From positions 1 through 7,452 of the forward strand of contig JAUVRV010000121.1 of NCBI GenBank assembly GCA_030597435.1: DNA of 7,452 nucleotides, given 5' to 3'. Positions 1 to 6,240 of the stretch are shown here, in pieces (the first letter of the stretch is position 1; each line of letters opens with the position of its first letter). The DNA is from Gemmatimonadales bacterium (GTDB lineage: Bacteria; Gemmatimonadota; Gemmatimonadetes; Gemmatimonadales; GWC2-71-9). The position numbers were made by a program, and so were the translations under genes. The notes beneath the pieces are model-generated. The model had not been told where the DNA came from. It searched no databases and was given only the letters and a program-made list of their open reading frames with translations.

Positions 1-141
1 GGGGCGTGCGAGCCTGAGTGTCCCGTGACCGCCATTTTCCCCGAAGATGAGGTGCCCGAAGAGTGGGAGAGCTACATCAAGAAGAACTATGGGTATTTCG
101 AAGGGGACGTGGAACGGGATGTGGCGAAGGGACGCGCCTGA
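1..141 (+). CDS. C-terminal part of a 7Fe/FdxA-type ferredoxin
   Basis: The gene enters from the left edge in frame 1; 46 residues remain before TGA at 139-141. Ferredoxins of this group carry electrons in the cytoplasm using a [3Fe-4S] and a [4Fe-4S] cluster. The visible part begins with GACEPECPVTAIFPED, which matches the end of the second cysteine motif (CxxCxxCxxxCP): Cys3 and Cys7 are its last two cysteines. The following VPEEWESYI and acidic C-terminal tail are typical of FdxA-like proteins, where about 40 residues follow the last cluster. The first cluster motif and the start lie outside the window. The stop codon overlaps the ATG of the SufT-like gene (TGATG), so the two are probably translationally coupled. 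The exact ferredoxin subclass is inferred from the tail alone. Confidence 0.85.
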   Translation, partial: GACEPECPVTAIFPEDEVPEEWESYIKKNYGYFEGDVERDVAKGRA

Positions 142-473
142 TGACTGCCCCGGAAGGCGCAAGCGGGGTGCCCGTATCGCTCGATGTCGACGCGATCCGC
201 GGGTCGCTCCGCCAGGTCAAAGACCCCGAGCTGGACCGCAACATCATCGACCTCGGTCTGATTTACGACGTCGAAGTTGACAACGGAGACGTTCACGTCC
301 GCATGACGCTCACATCACCCGGGTGTCCGGCCAGCGACCAGATCGTGAGCGACGCGAACGCGGCGGTAAGATCGCTCAACGGCGTGACGAACGTGGAGAT
401 CGAGTTGGTTTGGGAGCCTTTTTGGACACCGAAACGCATCGATCCGAGGGTGCGGGCCCTCATGGGTTACTGA
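141..473 (+). CDS. MIP18/SufT family (DUF59) Fe-S assembly protein
   Basis: A 110-residue protein that is essentially one MIP18/DUF59 domain. Members such as SufT help mature Fe-S proteins; the related PaaD belongs to phenylacetyl-CoA epoxidation, which has no other gene here. Visible family motifs are KDPEL at 27-31, DLGLIYDV at 37-44 and LTSPGCP at 57-63, with the conserved Cys62. The tail WEPFWTPKRID (91-101) is also typical. I chose the ATG at 141 because it overlaps the ferredoxin stop and the family begins shortly before the DPEL helix; the frame stays open upstream to 63, but that part reads like shadow sequence. Pairing with a ferredoxin supports a role in Fe-S metabolism. The family is very likely; the SufT function is inferred from context. 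Confidence 0.9.
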   Translation: MTAPEGASGVPVSLDVDAIRGSLRQVKDPELDRNIIDLGLIYDVEVDNGDVHVRMTLTSPGCPASDQIVSDANAAVRSLNGVTNVEIELVWEPFWTPKRIDPRVRALMGY

Positions 474-535
474 GCCTTCGGTGTGAGAAGCTCGCGACGA
501 CCTGTGACACGAGCACGCGCCTGGGAGGCAGAGAC

Positions 536-973
536 ATGAGTGCAAATCGATACGATCCAGCCGAAGTTCAGCCGATGCGAGACGAACTCACGCAATTGGG
601 CTTCGAAGAACTGTTGACACCCGAGTCCGTGGATATCGCGCTCTCGCCCGCTCGCGGCACGGTGCTCGCCGTGGTGAACTCGGTGTGCGGCTGCGCAGCC
701 GGAGCGGCAAGACCCGGAGTTCGACTCGCGCTGGGTCACCACACCCGCCCCGACCAGCTCGTCACGGTGTTTGCCGGCATGGAGGTGGATGCCGTGGAGC
801 GCGTCCGGGGCTATTTCCAGGGCTACCCACCCTCGTCACCTCAGATCGCGCTCTTCCGGGAGGGCCGGCTCGAGCACATGCTGGAGCGGAAGGACATCGA
901 GGGTAAGACGGCTGAAGCAATTGCGGCTGATTTGAGGGCCGCTTTCGATCGATGCTGCGCGCCTGCGGCATAG
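536..973 (+). CDS. BrxA/BrxB family bacilliredoxin-like CGC protein
   Basis: A 145-residue cytoplasmic protein of the BrxA/BrxB (YphP/YqiW) family, which has a thioredoxin-like fold. In Firmicutes these proteins remove bacillithiol from S-thiolated proteins. The signature NSVCGCAAGAARPG lies at 48-61, with the active CGC at 51-53. The ends are also family-like: YDPAEVQPMRDELTQLGFEEL at the front, and ERKDIEGKTAEAIAADL followed by a Cys-Cys pair at 140-141. The ATG at 536 is preceded by GGGAGG at about 524-529, and the length fits the family. The frame remains open upstream to 323, but that part overlaps the SufT-like gene and has no family match. It lies 62 bases after that gene, probably in the same transcript. 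Whether this organism makes bacillithiol cannot be seen here. Confidence 0.92.
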   Translation: MSANRYDPAEVQPMRDELTQLGFEELLTPESVDIALSPARGTVLAVVNSVCGCAAGAARPGVRLALGHHTRPDQLVTVFAGMEVDAVERVRGYFQGYPPSSPQIALFREGRLEHMLERKDIEGKTAEAIAADLRAAFDRCCAPAA

Positions 974-974
974 C

Positions 975-995
975 GGTGGACCGTCAGGGTCCGCC
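975..995 (+). terminator. Hairpin just after the bacilliredoxin gene
   Basis: GGTGGACC (975-982) and GGTCCGCC (988-995) form an 8-bp stem with one G-T wobble and a 5-base loop. It starts one base after the TAG stop. No clear T-run follows (the next bases are TGGCCGGCGATTCTT), so it is not a textbook intrinsic terminator. Its position suggests a transcript end or a 3' protective hairpin. Confidence 0.4.
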
Positions 996-1052
996 TGGCC
1001 GGCGATTCTTGAACACGAATTCACTAACGCCGCCCAAGGGAGGTCATAAGGA

Positions 1053-1307
1053 ATGGTGAATAAGATCGTCAGAACCGAGCGATTGGAGTTGGTTGACCGG
1101 CACGGTCGCCCTCGTGTCGTCCTTGCCTGCGAGGAAGATTCCGACGCTCCCACTTGCGCGTTCCTCGATGCCGAAGGCCGGTCTCTCGGTTGGACTCGGC
1201 CAAAACTGAGAACCATCGGCCAAGTGGTCGGAGCAAAGGACTCGATTGCGTCCGGCCACCTGGACTGGTTCGCACTCAGGGCGGCTCCGCCAAGAAGCGG
1301 CCGCTAA
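1053..1307 (+). CDS. Small hypothetical protein with two DxxGR units
   Basis: I do not recognise a characterised family. The 84-residue product has no signal peptide or membrane segment. It contains two similar short units, ELVDRHGRPRVVL (12-24) and AFLDAEGRSLGW (36-47). They look like consecutive beta-hairpins of the 'LxDxxGxxR' kind found in short uncharacterised bacterial proteins. The second half (KLRTIGQVVGAKDS onward) looks less ordered and ends in a basic tail, APPRSGR. A strong ribosome binding site, GGGAGG at 1038-1043, lies 9 bases before the ATG at 1053, and AAGGA directly abuts it; this is the main support for a real gene. It is 79 bases past the bacilliredoxin gene behind a hairpin, so it may be transcribed separately. 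It may be a truncated form of a longer repeat protein. Confidence 0.6.
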   Translation: MVNKIVRTERLELVDRHGRPRVVLACEEDSDAPTCAFLDAEGRSLGWTRPKLRTIGQVVGAKDSIASGHLDWFALRAAPPRSGR

Positions 1308-1354
1308 GGGATAGCGGTGCAGGTCACGGTGAAGCTGAGAGCCTCCCTCCCGTC

Positions 1355-1378
1355 GGGTGAACTCTCGATGTCTCACCC
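1355..1378. terminator. Weak inverted repeat between convergent genes
   Basis: GGGTGA (1355-1360) and TCACCC (1373-1378) are perfect complements around a 12-base spacer. They sit in the 117-base gap (1308-1424) between two convergent genes, where a bidirectional terminator would be expected. The stem is short, the loop long and no T-run follows, so this is only a candidate. I see nothing else in the gap. Confidence 0.2.
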
Positions 1379-1424
1379 TGGGGTCCTTCTGTCATGATCC
1401 GGGGGCAGCCTTTTCGATATCCGA

Positions 1425-1910
1425 TCACTCAACCGGCCAGCTAGCGGATTGACCAGAGTGAACGCGCCACTCCCCACCCTCGAGCACATACACCCACAGG
1501 GCGGCCATTACCGTGGCGTTCACGTCCCCGGCCTCGGTGTAGGCTCGGTTTTCGGCCATCGTCACGGCAGCCAGGGCCACCGTGGGTGACAACGCGACGA
1601 CCTTGATCTCCATGCCCTCGATCTCCGTCCGAGCCACACCGTCCTTCTCGATGGTCCCCCACGCGTATTTCATGGCGTCCCACAACTCGTCGCACGTCTG
1701 CATGGTGCGGTCAAACACGCATACACCGTCCTGCTCGGAGACGGCCCAGGAAAACAGGCTTTCGTCCAAGCTCGAAACGGCCGTGTATACCCTCTCCAGC
1801 TGCTCCCGCACAGCGGTCTCGATGTCGTCGCGCTGCACCTCGGTCAGGGTCGAGTCCTGGGGTTGACAGCCCAGTAGCAAGAGTACAGCCAGTCCTACAA
1901 GCGTTCGCAT
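1425..1910 (-). CDS. Lipoprotein with a probable SnoaL/NTF2-like domain
   Basis: A 161-residue exported lipoprotein. From the ATG at 1910 the product starts with MRT, a hydrophobic stretch (LVGLAVLLLL) and a lipobox LLGC with lipidated Cys15. Q16 at the +2 position does not signal inner-membrane retention, so the outer membrane is a likely location. The mature part has an N-terminal helix (about 24-45), W55, and a mixed alpha/beta region ending in WVYVLEGGEWRVHSGQSASW. That ending is the last beta-hairpin of SnoaL-like/DUF4440 proteins. A Cys64/Cys73 pair could form a disulfide in the periplasm. The frame is open 38 codons further upstream, but the signal peptide and the GGGAGA just before 1910 fix this start. 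No ligand or enzyme activity can be assigned. Confidence 0.8.
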   Translation of the reverse strand: MRTLVGLAVLLLLGCQPQDSTLTEVQRDDIETAVREQLERVYTAVSSLDESLFSWAVSEQDGVCVFDRTMQTCDELWDAMKYAWGTIEKDGVARTEIEGMEIKVVALSPTVALAAVTMAENRAYTEAGDVNATVMAALWVYVLEGGEWRVHSGQSASWPVE

Positions 1911-1994
1911 CGTCGATCTCCCTCTCGTTGGTATGTGGTTCGGTGGACATCCGGTGGATCCGACAGAGAATGTAACGCACGGTAGTGGCAACGT

Positions 1995-2016
1995 CACGGC
2001 TGCGCTCGGCGCCGTG
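1995..2016 (-). terminator. Possible hairpin downstream of the MDR gene
   Basis: CACGGC (1995-2000) and GCCGTG (2011-2016) are perfect complements with a 10-base spacer. The hairpin lies 47 bases past the stop of the medium-chain dehydrogenase gene, within the 153-base gap before the lipoprotein gene. There is no T-run on either strand. It may end the dehydrogenase transcript or may be chance in GC-rich DNA. Confidence 0.2.
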
Positions 2017-2063
2017 GGATTCAACGTGTAATCGTGCGTGAACGTCGCCTCATCGAGGTATTT

Positions 2064-3035
2064 TCAAACCGTGATAGCGACTTTTCCTCGCGTGTGCCCC
2101 TCTGCGAGGTACCGGATAGCATCGGGGGCATCGCTCAGCAAATACGTCCTGTCCAGCACCGGTGTGACCTTACCGGCCTCTAAGAGTTCCTTGAGGAATT
2201 GCATGTCCTCCTGGCGCACCGCCGCCACGAACGAGCGCAGGCTGTGACGCACGAATGGTGACAACATGAGGCCTCGGAGCTGACGGTCGGTGCCTCCCAT
2301 CCACTTGCCACCCCCTTCCCCACCGACGATCACGAGAGTCCCCCGGGTGGTGAGAGCGCGTCTCAGATCTGACAGCGAGCTGTTGCCCCCGGTGTCGAGG
2401 ATGACGTCATAGCGCTGACCCTGCTGCGCAAAGTCGTCGCGCTTGTAGTCGATCACGTCGTCTGCGCCGCTGGAGCGTCCCCTGTCGCTTTTCGTCGTGC
2501 TCCTCACTCCGGTCACCCCGGCGCCAAGCACCTTGGCTAGTTGCACCGCGAACGTGCCAACGCCGCCCGACGCACCGATGATCAGAACCTTCTGGCCGGC
2601 TTGCACATTTCCGTGGTCGCGCAGACCCTGGAGCGCGGTAAGGGCGGAGGTGGTTACTACTGCGGCCTGTTCGAACGTGAGATCTTCCGGCTTGTGTGTC
2701 AGCTTGACCGCCTTGCCACAAGCGTACTCCGCAAGGGCGCCCCGGCACCCACCGAACACTTCGTCGCCCGCCCCAAACTGCGTCACGTTGTTGCCGACCG
2801 CCTCAACTGTCCCGGCGACGTCGGTGCCGGGAACACGCGTCTTGGGTATGCGGAGTCCATAGCCCATGATGCGTATCATGTACGGCAGCCCGGTCATCAG
2901 GTGCCAGATGCCCGGATCCACACCAACCGCGCGAACGCGAACCAACACATCGTCGTCGCCAATCTCGGGTTGGTCGATATCCTCGAGGCGGAGCACATCG
3001 GGTGAGCCGTACTTGTCCTGGACGATTGCTTTCAT
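2064..3035 (-). CDS. Zinc-independent medium-chain (quinone-oxidoreductase-like) dehydrogenase
   Basis: A 323-residue NAD(P)-dependent oxidoreductase of the medium-chain (MDR) superfamily, cytoplasmic. The GroES-like N-terminal domain (about 1-125) contains VDPGIWHLMTGLP and the segment VPGTDVAGTVEAVG. The Rossmann domain carries the coenzyme motif IIGASGGVGTFAVQLAK (152-168). The zinc-binding residues of alcohol dehydrogenases are absent, which places it with quinone oxidoreductase-like reductases; these commonly reduce quinones or enones, or act on sugars and alcohols. The C-terminal TPVLDRTYLLSDAPDAIRYLAEGHTRGKVAITV-type ending is complete. I chose the ATG at 3035 because the family begins MKAIVQDKYG. 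An in-frame ATG at 3098 overlaps the SDR stop (TAATG) and would add 21 residues; neither start has a good ribosome binding site. Residues 182-189 differ oddly from the usual pattern. The substrate is unknown. Confidence 0.92.
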   Translation of the reverse strand: MKAIVQDKYGSPDVLRLEDIDQPEIGDDDVLVRVRAVGVDPGIWHLMTGLPYMIRIMGYGLRIPKTRVPGTDVAGTVEAVGNNVTQFGAGDEVFGGCRGALAEYACGKAVKLTHKPEDLTFEQAAVVTTSALTALQGLRDHGNVQAGQKVLIIGASGGVGTFAVQLAKVLGAGVTGVRSTTKSDRGRSSGADDVIDYKRDDFAQQGQRYDVILDTGGNSSLSDLRRALTTRGTLVIVGGEGGGKWMGGTDRQLRGLMLSPFVRHSLRSFVAAVRQEDMQFLKELLEAGKVTPVLDRTYLLSDAPDAIRYLAEGHTRGKVAITV

Positions 3036-3097
3036 GGTGTTCGGTCCAAGGTATGGTTTGAAGATAGGTGTGGCCAGGTCGACCTCGCCAAGCAGCA

Positions 3098-3799
3098 TTA
3101 AAAAGGATTTGTCGCAAAAACCGAGAACTCCGGGATGAAGCCACGATTGTCCACCTTCAAGGCCCCGACGATCGCGTCAGCAATCTCCTGGGACCGCAGC
3201 TTCTTGTCGGAGGATTCCTGATTGCGGCCAACCTTAGCCGCAAAATCGGTTAGCACTTCGCTGGGATTCACCAACATGACGCGCACATTGGAGCGTCTCA
3301 GCTCGTCGCGCCAACACTCCGTCATACCCCTCAAAGCAAACTTGGATGAGCTGTACGCCGTGCTGCCGCGACCTCCCTTGAGTCCCGACGTCGAGGAGAT
3401 GTTGATCAGCTCGCCGCTTTCCTGTTTCACAAACTGTCGCGCCGCCTCTCTCGCCATCAGGAATGCGCCAAAGACGTTGGTGCGGTACACGCCCTCCAAC
3501 TCTCCCAGCTCCATTTCGACCAGCGGCTTGAAGATTCCGTAGCCAGCGTTGTTGACCAGTATGTCGAGACGGCCGTGCTGTGCGATCACCTCGGCGACGG
3601 TTCGCACCGCATCCGTCTCGAGACCCACGTCCCCCGCGATCCACTCCACGTCCATCTCGTCGGCGGCAGCCCGCAGAACGTCTTCGCGCCGGCCCGTGAT
3701 CGTGACGAGACAACCCTCAGTATTGAGGGCCTCCGCAATGGCCCTGCCGATACCTTCACTGCCACCAGTAACAATCGCGACTGCGCCGTTGAGTTCCAC
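3098..3799 (-). CDS. Short-chain dehydrogenase/reductase (FabG-like SDR)
   Basis: A 233-residue classical SDR that catalyses NAD(P)-dependent carbonyl/alcohol conversion in the cytoplasm. The Rossmann fold motif TGGSEGIG is at 11-18 and NNAG at 83-86. The catalytic residues are all visible: Asn108, Ser136 (in NISST), Tyr149 and Lys153 (YSSSK). After the active site the usual PGxVxT is PSEVLT, with Ser180 in place of Gly. I chose GTG at 3799 (giving MELNGAVAIVTGG) because AGGAGA lies 5 bases upstream and SDRs start about 10 residues before the glycine motif. An ATG at 3859 would add a 20-residue, poorly structured extension. It is the first gene of a minus-strand pair, 62 bases before the medium-chain dehydrogenase. 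FabG-like activity is only one possibility; the substrate cannot be named. Confidence 0.92.
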   Translation of the reverse strand: MELNGAVAIVTGGSEGIGRAIAEALNTEGCLVTITGRREDVLRAAADEMDVEWIAGDVGLETDAVRTVAEVIAQHGRLDILVNNAGYGIFKPLVEMELGELEGVYRTNVFGAFLMAREAARQFVKQESGELINISSTSGLKGGRGSTAYSSSKFALRGMTECWRDELRRSNVRVMLVNPSEVLTDFAAKVGRNQESSDKKLRSQEIADAIVGALKVDNRGFIPEFSVFATNPF

Positions 3800-3871
3800 A
3801 AGAGTCTCCTGCGAGGTTTGGGGACGGAAGTCTGCTTTCGGGTCGCGGTTCGGCTGCACAACCGCAACGGA

Positions 3872-3900
3872 TCAATAACTCCGCCGACCACCCCGTTCAA
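3872..3900 (-). promoter_or_regulatory. Candidate promoter of the SDR-MDR pair
   Basis: On the minus strand TTGAAC (3895-3900) and TATTGA (3872-3877) are separated by 17 bases. The -35-like box matches the consensus at 4 of 6 and the -10-like box at only 3 of 6. A transcript from here would have a leader of roughly 65 bases containing the GCGGTT/AACCGC hairpin. Such boxes are common by chance, so this is a weak call. Confidence 0.2.
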
Positions 3901-3969
3901 GTGCCAAGCTCACGCACCTCAGGCAGATGGTGCGGCTGAATCACGCAGAGTCTTCCGGCGCGCCGTACT

Positions 3970-3997
3970 TTGATGCAAATCTCAGGGTGGGTACAAC
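3970..3997 (+). promoter_or_regulatory. Candidate promoter of the sugar-dehydrogenase module
   Basis: TTGATG (3970-3975) and TACAAC (3992-3997) are separated by 16 bases; each matches 4 of 6 positions of the housekeeping consensus. The -10-like box lies inside the inverted repeat CAGGGT/ACCCTG (3983-4001), an arrangement that would suit a repressor site. A leader of about 50 bases would precede the ATG at 4054. Evidence is by eye only. Confidence 0.22.
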
Positions 3998-4053
3998 CCT
4001 GTCGAGATACCGGCACACGGACATGATGCACCCAGCCTGAAAGGCGTGTGACA

Positions 4054-5214
4054 ATGAGCAGGAAGCTGAGAATGGGAATGGTCGGCGGTGGACCGGGAGC
4101 CTTCATCGGTGATGTCCATCGTAAGGCTGCGCGTATGGATGGCGGGATTGAACTCGTTGCAGGAGCTTTTGATGTCAATCCGCGCAAGAGCAAGCAGATG
4201 GGGCGCGAGCAATGCATCGATCCGAAACGGGCCTATCCTGATTATGAGACGATGATCGAGAAGGAGTCAAAGCTCCCCGAGGACAGGCGCATCGATTTCG
4301 TCTCCATCACCGTTCCGAATAACTGGCATTTCTCGATAGCGAAAGGTTTTCTCGCAGCCGGTTTTCACGTCATGTGCGAAAAGCCGATGACGATGGACGT
4401 AAAGGAAGCAACTGCACTGGAGAAGATCGTCAAGCAGAGCAGGAAAGTCTTTGGACTGATGCACAACTACACCGGCTACCCGATGGTTAAGCTTGCCAGA
4501 GACATGGTCAAGCAGGGTGATTTGGGTAAGATTCTAAAGATTGTCGTTCAGTACCCGCAGGGCTGGCTCATTAGACCCATTGAACGCGAAGGCCAGCAGC
4601 AGGCATCCTGGCGCACCGATCCAAAGCAAAGCGGAGCCGCCGGTTGCATGGGCGATATCGGCACGCACGCCTGCCATCTTGCTGAATACACCTCCGGACT
4701 GAAAGTTCAGCAGATCTGCGCCGACCTGACCACGTTCGTGAAGGGACGCCGGCTCGACGATGACGGTAACTGCCTGCTTCGTTTCAACAGAGGCGCCAAA
4801 GGAATCCTGCATGCCAGCCAGGTCTCGATCGGGGAAGAGAACAACCTCGCCATATGGGTCTATGGCGAGGATGCGAGCATCGAATGGCACCAGGAACATC
4901 CCAACTACCTGTACGTGAACCGGATCGACGCTCCACAGGAAGTGTGGAAACGCGGTAACGACTACGTAGCGGAAAAGAGTCCGGCGGCAGGTCGGGCAAC
5001 GAGACTGCCGTCCGGTCATCCGGAGGCGTTCCTGGAAGCGTTTGCCAATAACTACTGCAACTTTGCCGATACCATACGCGCCAGGATCGCGAGGAAGAAA
5101 GCTGATCCATTGGCGCTGGATTTCCCGCGAGTCACGGACGGTGTTCGAGGGATGAAGTTCATACGGACCGTTGTGGCGTCGTCAGGCAGGGGCGCCAAAT
5201 GGGTAAGGATGTGA
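4054..5214 (+). CDS. Gfo/Idh/MocA family oxidoreductase, cytoplasmic
   Basis: A 386-residue NAD(P)-dependent dehydrogenase of the Gfo/Idh/MocA family, whose members oxidise or reduce sugars, inositols and their derivatives. The N-terminal Rossmann domain starts at once with MGMVGGGPGAFIGDVHR (8-23). EKP, with the conserved catalytic lysine, is at 109-111. The C-terminal alpha/beta domain carries GDIGTHACH (200-208), supplying the usual Asp201 and His205. There is no signal peptide, so it acts in the cytoplasm. I prefer ATG 4054 (with AAAGG about 9 bases upstream) over GTG 4048, two codons earlier. GHPEAF at 321-326 is a conserved motif of a subset of these proteins that work with TIM-barrel partners. 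The next gene follows after 9 bases. Sampled lines have about 52-55% GC, lower than the flanks. The substrate is unknown. Confidence 0.93.
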   Translation: MSRKLRMGMVGGGPGAFIGDVHRKAARMDGGIELVAGAFDVNPRKSKQMGREQCIDPKRAYPDYETMIEKESKLPEDRRIDFVSITVPNNWHFSIAKGFLAAGFHVMCEKPMTMDVKEATALEKIVKQSRKVFGLMHNYTGYPMVKLARDMVKQGDLGKILKIVVQYPQGWLIRPIEREGQQQASWRTDPKQSGAAGCMGDIGTHACHLAEYTSGLKVQQICADLTTFVKGRRLDDDGNCLLRFNRGAKGILHASQVSIGEENNLAIWVYGEDASIEWHQEHPNYLYVNRIDAPQEVWKRGNDYVAEKSPAAGRATRLPSGHPEAFLEAFANNYCNFADTIRARIARKKADPLALDFPRVTDGVRGMKFIRTVVASSGRGAKWVRM

Positions 5215-5223
5215 GGAGGAGCA

Positions 5224-6216
5224 ATGGCAAGACCAATAACACTATTCACAGGCCAGTGGGCAGATCTTCCGCTCGAGGAACTCTGTAAGAAGGCTTCAGC
5301 GTGGGGCTATCAAGGGCTCGAACTTGCGTGCTGGGGAGATCATGTCGAGGTCGACAAGGCAGCCAGAAACAAGCAGTACGCCAAGAGCCGCAAGGAACTA
5401 CTGGCGGACTACGGTCTCGAGTGCTGGGCCATAAGCAATCATCTGGCAGGCCAGCTCGTATGTGATCCCAATGACGACTCGCGATCGGATATGTTCGCTC
5501 CAGAGAATTGTCATGGCAATGCCGAGAATAAACGCCGATGGGCAATCAAGGAGATGAAGCAGACGGCAAAGGCCGCGCAGAATATTGGTGTAAAGGTCGT
5601 CAACGGCTTCACGGGTTCTTCGATATGGCACATGCTGTACAGTTTCCCGCCTGTAAGCCACAAGATGATCGACGATGGCTTCAAGCAGTTCGCCAAGCTG
5701 TGGAATCCGATACTCGATGAGTTCGATAAGTGCGGCGTCAAGTTCGCTCTCGAGGTTCACCCGACAGAGATTGCCTTCGATATTCATACCGCGAGACGTG
5801 CACTCGCCGCGGTGAAGAACAGGAAGGCTTTTGGCTTCAACTTCGACCCGAGTCACTTGCATTGGCAGATGGTAGATCCCGTCAGATTCCTGCAGGCATT
5901 TCCCAAGAAGATCTACCACGTCCACATGAAGGATGCGGCGATCACGCTCGATGGTGAGAGCGGCATCCTCGCTTCACATCTAAATTTCGGCGCACCGGGT
6001 CGAGGCTGGGATTTCAGGAGCCTGGGCCGCGGCGGTATCGACTTCGAGGAGATCATTCGCGAGTTGAACGTCCTCGGGTACAAGGGACCTCTCTCCGTCG
6101 AATGGGAAGATGCTGCCATGGACCGCGAACACGGTGCCAGAGAAGCCTGTGACTTTGTACGCGCCATAGATTTCGAGAAGTCCGATCGAGTGTTCGACGA
6201 GGCGTTCGACCAGTAG
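5224..6216 (+). CDS. TIM-barrel sugar phosphate isomerase/epimerase family protein
   Basis: A 330-residue AP endonuclease 2-like TIM-barrel protein (the xylose isomerase-like/IolE superfamily). These enzymes isomerise or epimerise sugars or keto-sugars, or dehydrate keto-inositols, using a divalent metal. Likely metal ligands sit at the barrel strand ends: Glu177 in ALEVHP, Asp208 in NFDPSH with His211, His234 in YHVHMKD, and Glu293 in SVEWED. The order and spacing fit the family, and the barrel is complete, starting with LFTGQWADLPLEEL and GYQGLEL. A strong GAGGAGGAG overlaps and follows the upstream stop and fixes the ATG at 5224. The 9-base gap to the Gfo/Idh/MocA gene indicates one operon, so the two probably act on successive forms of one sugar. 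There is no signal peptide. One sampled line is only 47% GC. Whether it is an isomerase, epimerase or dehydratase cannot be read here. Confidence 0.92.
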   Translation: MARPITLFTGQWADLPLEELCKKASAWGYQGLELACWGDHVEVDKAARNKQYAKSRKELLADYGLECWAISNHLAGQLVCDPNDDSRSDMFAPENCHGNAENKRRWAIKEMKQTAKAAQNIGVKVVNGFTGSSIWHMLYSFPPVSHKMIDDGFKQFAKLWNPILDEFDKCGVKFALEVHPTEIAFDIHTARRALAAVKNRKAFGFNFDPSHLHWQMVDPVRFLQAFPKKIYHVHMKDAAITLDGESGILASHLNFGAPGRGWDFRSLGRGGIDFEEIIRELNVLGYKGPLSVEWEDAAMDREHGAREACDFVRAIDFEKSDRVFDEAFDQ

Positions 6217-6240
6217 CCCTTAAAACGGAGGCTCAGAGAT

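Larger units (their letters stand above)
3800..4053. promoter_or_regulatory. Divergent promoter region with three inverted repeats
   Basis: This 254-base spacer separates the minus-strand dehydrogenase pair from the plus-strand sugar module, so it must hold promoters for both unless transcription comes from far away. I find three perfect 6-bp inverted repeats: GCGGTT/AACCGC (3845-3865, 9-base spacer), CGCACC/GGTGCG (3913-3934, 10-base spacer) and CAGGGT/ACCCTG (3983-4001, 7-base spacer). They differ in sequence, so they do not look like repeated sites of one regulator. No regulator gene lies in the window. Confidence 0.5.

Noticed and set aside
323..535. A 71-codon N-terminal extension of the bacilliredoxin-like protein
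   Set aside because: It overlaps the SufT-like gene out of frame, is rich in Arg and Gly, and a good ribosome binding site precedes the ATG at 536.
4534..5019. A 161-codon reverse-strand open frame inside the cytoplasmic Gfo/Idh/MocA gene
   Set aside because: The plus-strand gene has full family motifs; the reverse product has no recognisable domain or ribosome binding site.
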